Source: Caldifarciminota bacterium UBA1063
GTDB taxonomy: Bacteria > Hydrothermota > Hydrothermia > UBA1063
Assembly: GCA_002316275.1 (NCBI GenBank)
Contig: DCDE01000005.1
Location: 1 to 14,842, forward strand
Length of the DNA stretch: 14,842 nt
Direction: 5' to 3'
Shown here: positions 13,736 through 14,842 of the stretch, piece by piece
How the letters are laid out: each line of letters starts with the position of its first letter
How positions within the stretch are numbered: position 1 is the first letter of the stretch
The notes under the pieces: generated by a model
What the model was told of the DNA's origin: nothing
Databases searched by the model: none
Seen by the model: the letters and a program-made list of their open reading frames with translations, nothing else
Program-made: the position numbers and the translations under genes

Positions 13736-14797
13736 ATGAAGAAAGGGTTGTTGGTGTTGGTGATGGTATCAGGAGTACTTGCTCAGGGGTTCAAGGGCAC
13801 ATACGCAGATATTCCACTCCCTATAGACAGTAAGTGGCCTACTATACACATTTCAACTTTTGGAGGCTTTAAACTCATTGACGACTATTTCACGGATACT
13901 GCTTACAAGGCAGTTCTTCCACCTTACGGCATAGCTCTTGGTTTTTCAACCTCAAGAATATTTGCTAATGTTGGTTATGCTAAGCACAGAGGCTTTGAGG
14001 TGAGTTTTCACCATACCCTTATAAAATCTAGATTTTTTAAAGCCCTTTGGGGCGTCAATGGACTTTTAATACCTGACATTGAGTCTGAACACACAGTGTA
14101 CATTCCAGAGGATTCTACAGAAAAGGTATACAGAGTACCAGCCTTTGCCGCAATTTATTTTACTCCTCATCGAATAATTTCTGGAGGAATTGGGGTCGGC
14201 CTGGGGAAATATGGAATCAGGTCATACTTTGATGAGCCGCTCTACATCCCTGGTGTTTTCTTTGAGGTAAACTTTACACCTATAAAGGAAGTAAGTCTCT
14301 TCTGGGAAGGATATACAAGAACTTACAGACGAAATATTGGAATCACAGTAATCCCGACGGAATTTCTTGAGATTTTTGGTTTTGTGAGATATGCTCAGTA
14401 TTGGCCTTACAACGATACTAAATTACGTCAACTGTTTGTTGGTGTGAGATTTAATGTGCCTATAGGCAAGGAGGAAGAAGAAGTTGTACCACCTCCACCA
14501 CCTGTAGTTACAGTAGAACCAGAGGAAAAGGTTGAGGAGCCGGCACCTCCGCCACCTCCGCCACCTCCACCACCAGAGGAAGAAGAAGTTGAGGTCATCA
14601 TTGAAGAGAAACCTGAAGAGGAGGAGCTCCCGACGGAATATATTGTTCAGGAAGGTGATTTTCTGACCAAGATAGCAGGATACTCTTTCATTTATAATGA
14701 TTCTAGCAAATGGCGCATAATTTATGAAGCGAACAAGGATCAGATTAAAGATCCTAACCTTATATATCCGGGACAGAGATTGGTAATTCCACGGTAA
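13736..14797 (+). CDS. Outer-membrane beta-barrel protein with Pro/Glu linker and C-terminal LysM domain
   Basis: Predicted OmpA-like architecture of 353 residues. Residues 1-17 are a signal peptide (KKGLLVLVMVSGVLA, cleavage likely after the second Ala of VLAQ or nearby). Residues 20-244 have Gly/Tyr/Phe-rich alternating strands (about 8-10) typical of a small outer-membrane barrel, closing with LRQLFVGVRFNVPIG. Residues 245-300 are a low-complexity linker of Glu and Pro, with a run of ten prolines at 271-280. Residues 301-353 form one LysM repeat (EYIVQEGDFLTKIAGY, then IYEANKDQIKDPNLIYPGQRLVIPR), which binds peptidoglycan. The protein would tether the outer membrane to the cell wall, the job the OmpA C-terminal domain does in other bacteria. 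It has its own strong promoter and Shine-Dalgarno and appears monocistronic. Confidence 0.86.
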   Translation: MKKGLLVLVMVSGVLAQGFKGTYADIPLPIDSKWPTIHISTFGGFKLIDDYFTDTAYKAVLPPYGIALGFSTSRIFANVGYAKHRGFEVSFHHTLIKSRFFKALWGVNGLLIPDIESEHTVYIPEDSTEKVYRVPAFAAIYFTPHRIISGGIGVGLGKYGIRSYFDEPLYIPGVFFEVNFTPIKEVSLFWEGYTRTYRRNIGITVIPTEFLEIFGFVRYAQYWPYNDTKLRQLFVGVRFNVPIGKEEEEVVPPPPPVVTVEPEEKVEEPAPPPPPPPPPPEEEEVEVIIEEKPEEEELPTEYIVQEGDFLTKIAGYSFIYNDSSKWRIIYEANKDQIKDPNLIYPGQRLVIPR

Positions 14798-14828
14798 AAA
14801 GTATTGAGACCAGCGGATACATAAGTGG

Positions 14829-14842
14829 CGGGCGAAAGCCCG
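14829..14842 (+). terminator. GC-rich hairpin with GAAA loop after the LysM gene, cut by the window edge
   Basis: CGGGC-GAAA-GCCCG forms a five-base-pair stem with a stable GNRA loop about 30 bases after the stop codon. The preceding GG (14827-14828) could extend the stem beyond the window. The position suits an intrinsic terminator, but the required T-run is out of view, so it could also be part of a structured RNA or a downstream element. Confidence 0.4.

Noticed and set aside
14562..14591. CCX-rich run as a repeat element
   Set aside because: It encodes an in-frame polyproline linker inside the LysM protein and is low-complexity coding sequence, not an independent repeat.

Overview
The window reads as chromosomal DNA from a double-membraned, probably thermophilic or anaerobic, uncultured-lineage bacterium. 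Three things point there: two predicted outer-membrane barrel proteins, one of them with a C-terminal LysM peptidoglycan anchor; a very large secreted subtilase ending in a type IX-secretion-like sorting domain; and compact operons with overlapping genes. A candidate phylum such as WOR-3/Hydrothermae or another group near Fibrobacterota/Bacteroidota would fit, but that placement is inference. I see no tRNA, rRNA, CRISPR array, insertion sequence or phage gene.

Layout. (1) Positions 36-4995, minus strand: a two-gene secretion operon with a small exported coiled-coil protein followed by a roughly 1,500-residue S8 peptidase. The peptidase is split by a single-base frameshift just before its catalytic serine. 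(2) Positions 5002-5181: a divergent regulatory region with two well-formed sigma70-type promoters facing away from each other. (3) Positions 5182-10232, plus strand: a tight six-gene operon encoding a YtxH-like small membrane protein, AccD, an orphan MalK-type ABC ATPase, a YihY/BrkB membrane protein, PyrF and an outer-membrane barrel protein. Every junction overlaps or has a gap of only 4 bases. (4) Positions 10216-12059, minus strand, convergent: a PHP-family phosphoesterase followed by an MtnA-type sugar-phosphate isomerase, joined by an ATGA overlap. (5) Positions 12148-13611, plus strand: a Wzx/MATE-like polysaccharide flippase. (6) Positions 13736-14797, plus strand: an outer-membrane barrel plus LysM protein behind a strong promoter, followed by a hairpin cut off by the window edge.

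The most unusual signal is translational. The conserved N-termini of both the YihY-family gene and pyrF can only be reached if translation starts at an ATT codon. In both genes a perfect GGAGGT lies exactly six bases before that ATT, and no in-frame ATG, GTG or TTG exists upstream of the internal codon that a gene finder would choose. Two neighbouring genes with the same arrangement suggest deliberate AUU initiation. The second notable point is the broken subtilase.

The genes are mostly housekeeping and envelope functions: fatty-acid precursor synthesis, pyrimidine synthesis, sugar import energising, nucleotide or thiosugar salvage, surface polysaccharide export and outer-membrane structure. 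I do not see a defence system or a biosynthetic cluster.
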